This document shows positions 61,540 through 64,000 of a stretch of 64,000 nucleotides of DNA, piece by piece. How positions within the stretch are numbered: the first letter of the stretch is position 1; the number at the start of each line of letters is the position of its first letter. The stretch is from positions 62,001 through 126,000 of the forward strand of contig CANOVJ010000001.1 in NCBI GenBank assembly GCA_947570615.1, written 5' to 3'. Under the pieces are notes generated by a model. That model was given only the letters and a program-made list of their open reading frames with translations. It was not told the origin of the DNA and did not search any database. The position numbers and the translations under genes are program-made. Source of the stretch: an uncultured Lachnospiraceae bacterium. Its GTDB lineage: Bacteria; Bacillota; Clostridia; Lachnospirales; Lachnospiraceae.

Positions 61540-63288
61540 CTATCTGTTGTTGTAGCGGTCGTACCCATCCTGATAAATCTGAATGGCGTTTTTGATTCCC
61601 ATGGAATAGATTTCCTCTACCGTGCTGTCCCAGGCCGCCAGCGCCGCGTCGTCGATGATGCACTTGATGGTCTGCTCCTGTACATAGGTGGAAATGTCGT
61701 TCATGATGGAGGCCGCCTCCAGCTCCTCGTCGGAGGTAAGGCTGTATACGGTGCTGTACTGCTCAACGGATTCCGTCCAAACGCGATCCCATTCCTGGAT
61801 ACTTGCATCCTTGAACTGGAGATTTCGGTTTTTTTCCTGTCCGACGATACACAGGGCCAGAGCGCTGTACAGACGCCATGCGTCGGACGATCCTGTTTCA
61901 GCGTTCAGGACCAGGTCTGTGTAGGTGGGAATCCCGTTTTTCATGATATAGGCATCCCCTTCCACGCCGTAATTTGTTATGAGGATTCCTTCTTCGGAAC
62001 AAAGGTAATCCAGAAATCTTATGGCCAGTTCTATATCTTTACAGTTGCTGGTAACTGCGATCCAGTTATTGCCGCCCGCATAAAGTTTTCCGACGGAAGT
62101 CCTCGCCAGACTGCCGTCTGCCAGCCTGGGGGCGGGAACGGCAACGGTTTCCCCTTTTTCGTTCTCGCTCTCCAGGGCGGCCACCATGGTGGGAAGGATT
62201 CCGTCCAGAGAGTAAACCGAACCGATTTCTCCGGAGCCGTACATGGCATAGATTGTATTGGAGACGGATATCCAGGACCTGGTCATGAACTCAGGGTCAA
62301 GCAGACCTTCCTTATACCACCGGTTCATCATGGTCAGATAGTCCTTATAGCCTTCCTCAATGGCTCCATAGGTGATGGTTCCGTCCTCCTTTGCATAGAA
62401 GTTAATGTTGTTCATCCAGTCAACAGGAGCCTTGCAGATGCCAAAGGCGGCCAGAAGGGCCTGATCCATACCGGTACAGTTGATCATGGAGTAAGGAATT
62501 TCCACACCATGGTCTTTCATGGCGAGCAGAACCTCTTCCCATTCCTCCACTGTTTCGGGGACATTCAGACCAAGCTCATCAAGGATATCCTTCCGGATGG
62601 CCTGTCCCCACCACTGCAATTCCTTGTCATCATATTCCGGTTCATATAAATAGAAGGCGCAGGGGATTCTGTTGTTTAAAGTGGTCGCCTCCTTCCAGAC
62701 CTGATCGTTTGCAGTGATTTCTCTGTAGTAGTTGGGCATCAGATCCTCCGCATAAGGTGTCAGGTCCACAAAGCACCCGTCGTCGATGGCCTGATCGAAT
62801 CCTCCGGGATAGGCTATGGAGTTGTTTCCAATGATGAGATCAGGATAATTGCCGGAAGCGATCAGAAGATTGAACTGCGATTCCGACTCTCCATTGGCAG
62901 GAACGATGAAGTCAATCTCCACGTTTGTATCCTCGAAGAGCTTCTTATAAGCCTGGTTGTTTTTGATAATATCCTGCGTAAATGTCCCCGTAGTGAAGGG
63001 CGAAGAGCTTGCTACAAAAGCGGTAAGCGTCGTCTTCTCCTCGCATAAGGGAAGTTGTACGGTCGCGGAGGATGTTCCTTCCGTATCGGCAGTGTCTTCG
63101 CCCGATTCAGCTTCCGCAGCCTGCGATGCGCCGCCGGCCGTATCCTCCGTCTGTGCCTCGCCGCCTGACGCATCCTCGCTCTGACTGCTGCCCTGCGTCG
63201 TCTCAGTCTGGCCGTTTCCGCATCCGCTCAGCCCGGCCATGCAGATCACAAGGCCAAGGGCGATCCATCTTTTCAGTTTCTTTCTCAT
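61540..63288 (-). CDS. Extracellular sugar-binding lipoprotein, LplA type
   Basis: 582 residues from the ATG at 63288, with GGAGG 5 nt upstream; the longer frame to 63405 includes the ribosome site. Signal peptide with lipobox (CMAGLSGCG), an acidic Ser/Gly/Glu spacer to about residue 75, then a large family-1 binding fold of the LplA/YtcQ kind (YPDLIIGNNSIAYPGG, WEEVLLAMKDHGVEIPY, NNWIAVTSNCKDIELAIRFLDYLCSEEG). Expected to deliver oligosaccharides to the two permeases. First gene of the operon after the AraC regulator. Confidence 0.9.
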   Translation of the reverse strand: MRKKLKRWIALGLVICMAGLSGCGNGQTETTQGSSQSEDASGGEAQTEDTAGGASQAAEAESGEDTADTEGTSSATVQLPLCEEKTTLTAFVASSSPFTTGTFTQDIIKNNQAYKKLFEDTNVEIDFIVPANGESESQFNLLIASGNYPDLIIGNNSIAYPGGFDQAIDDGCFVDLTPYAEDLMPNYYREITANDQVWKEATTLNNRIPCAFYLYEPEYDDKELQWWGQAIRKDILDELGLNVPETVEEWEEVLLAMKDHGVEIPYSMINCTGMDQALLAAFGICKAPVDWMNNINFYAKEDGTITYGAIEEGYKDYLTMMNRWYKEGLLDPEFMTRSWISVSNTIYAMYGSGEIGSVYSLDGILPTMVAALESENEKGETVAVPAPRLADGSLARTSVGKLYAGGNNWIAVTSNCKDIELAIRFLDYLCSEEGILITNYGVEGDAYIMKNGIPTYTDLVLNAETGSSDAWRLYSALALCIVGQEKNRNLQFKDASIQEWDRVWTESVEQYSTVYSLTSDEELEAASIMNDISTYVQEQTIKCIIDDAALAAWDSTVEEIYSMGIKNAIQIYQDGYDRYNNR

Positions 63289-63350
63289 AGTTACCTCCAT
63301 TTCTGTTTCTGGTGTCGTGTCCTGTCTGGAACATCTAAAAACTAACATAT

Positions 63351-63389
63351 AAAAAATCCCCTTTCCAGTTTCAAATACTGGAAAAAGGG
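63351..63389 (-). terminator. Terminator after the AraC gene
   Basis: Arms 63358-63369 and 63377-63389 pair with one bulge; on the minus strand six T (63356-63351) follow. It separates the regulator from the binding-protein gene. Confidence 0.75.
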
Positions 63390-63450
63390 CCAAAAAAAAT
63401 GACACTTTCCGGAATGTGTCAGAATCAGTCCGGAAAGCGTCCGAAAAATG

Positions 63451-64000
63451 TCATTTCTTTACTTGTTTTCTGTATTCGCTGGGGGTGAGCTCCTCGTACT
63501 GGCGGAAAATACGGATCATGGTGCGGTAGGAGTAAAAGCCCGCCTGTTCGGAGATCTCACGGATGTTCAGATCTGTGTGCTCCATCAGGTATTTGGTGTG
63601 AGCCACCCGCTTGCGGTTGATATAACCGGATACCTGCATGCCGTAATCCTTTTTCACCAGCCGGGACACATACCCTTCTGTAATCTGAAACTCTGCAGCG
63701 ATCATGCCCAGGGAGAGATTGGGGTTGAAGATGTTCTGGTCGATAAATTTCAGGATATCCTGCGTCCTTTTGGCGGAGCCCTTTCCCTTCTCCGGAGAAA
63801 GCTCTGAAAGCGGCGGGATCTGTGCGCCGTCCGCATCCTCCTCCTCTTTTCCTGACGGAGAAAAGAAGCGGCCCGGTTCCGGTTCTTCTTCCCCGTCGCG
63901 ATCGTCTGTCCTTGCGGCAGGCGGCGGGCTGTTCCAGTTCCCCATCTCCGAAAGGCAGTCCATGTAGGCATCCTTAAGCTGGAAGGCTCCGAAATACACT
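63451..64000 (-). CDS. AraC-family regulator, C-terminal part (cut by window edge)
   Basis: The visible 182 residues end with a full AraC/XylS double helix-turn-helix (about 80-180: NLSLGMIAAEFQITEGYVSRLVKKDYG and NIREISEQAGFYSYRTMIRIFRQYEELTPSEYRKQ). Before it is a Pro/Arg/Glu-rich linker. The first visible Met (63999) is at the edge and the domain order suggests more protein beyond, as in YesN or AraC regulators beside LplABC importers. It likely controls the downstream importer. Confidence 0.85.
   Translation of the reverse strand, partial: VYFGAFQLKDAYMDCLSEMGNWNSPPPAARTDDRDGEEEPEPGRFFSPSGKEEEDADGAQIPPLSELSPEKGKGSAKRTQDILKFIDQNIFNPNLSLGMIAAEFQITEGYVSRLVKKDYGMQVSGYINRKRVAHTKYLMEHTDLNIREISEQAGFYSYRTMIRIFRQYEELTPSEYRKQVKK

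Overview
The window reads as a chromosome segment of a spore-forming, GC-rich Clostridia member, most likely of the Lachnospiraceae type. The evidence is a SipL-like SPOCS/LysM spore protein, LCP and WbaP-type wall-polymer enzymes, an LplABC-type sugar importer, strong AGGAGG ribosome sites, sigma-A promoters, and plant-glycan glycosidases. No rRNA, tRNA, CRISPR array or insertion sequence was recognised. The assignment is inference from gene content.

Layout. 0.1-2.8 kb: membrane-anchored GH25 lysozyme with a very acidic cytoplasmic tail. 2.8-24.9 kb: surface-polysaccharide locus with rmlB, rmlA, rmlC (no rmlD in view), an ABC-2 exporter permease, a 1.2 kaa exporter ATPase fused to methyltransferase and kinase-like domains, five GT2 glycosyltransferases, phosphoglucomutase, a polyprenyl-phosphate sugar transferase, an LCP ligase and an HtrA protease. 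Together these suggest a rhamnose-containing polymer made on a lipid carrier, capped, exported by ABC transporter and attached to the wall. 25.1-27.5 kb: VTC-domain protein with DUF4956 partner, a small coiled-coil protein and a PrcB-like lipoprotein. 27.6-35.5 kb: glycan-degradation operon (GH3, GH27, GH127, Gfo/Idh/MocA oxidoreductase, aldo/keto reductase). 35.6-40.2 kb: cysteine desulfidase family protein, then pyrC-pyrK-pyrD.

40.25-45.6 kb is an AT-rich accessory island: an AAA+ ATPase, a subtilisin-like protease whose start overlaps it, and a membrane-anchored protein. Broken Fic-domain and HATPase_c_4/AlbA-type gene pieces flank it. This is the best candidate for an undescribed (possibly defence) system.

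45.7-64 kb: sipL-like gene, an oppBCDF-oppA oligopeptide importer with a terminator hairpin in its leader, two envelope proteins (one LysM), a divergent TetR/MATE pair, a HEAT-repeat protein, a small possibly flagellar-regulon protein, and on the minus strand an AraC regulator followed by an LplABC-type importer. The AraC gene is cut by the window edge.

Two minus-strand small genes, 32 kb apart, carry the same sigma-28-like -10 element at nearly the same distance from the start. A short hairpin repeat (core GCGTG flanked by CAG/CTG arms) recurs in several intergenic regions. All claims come from reading the sequence; no database search was run.
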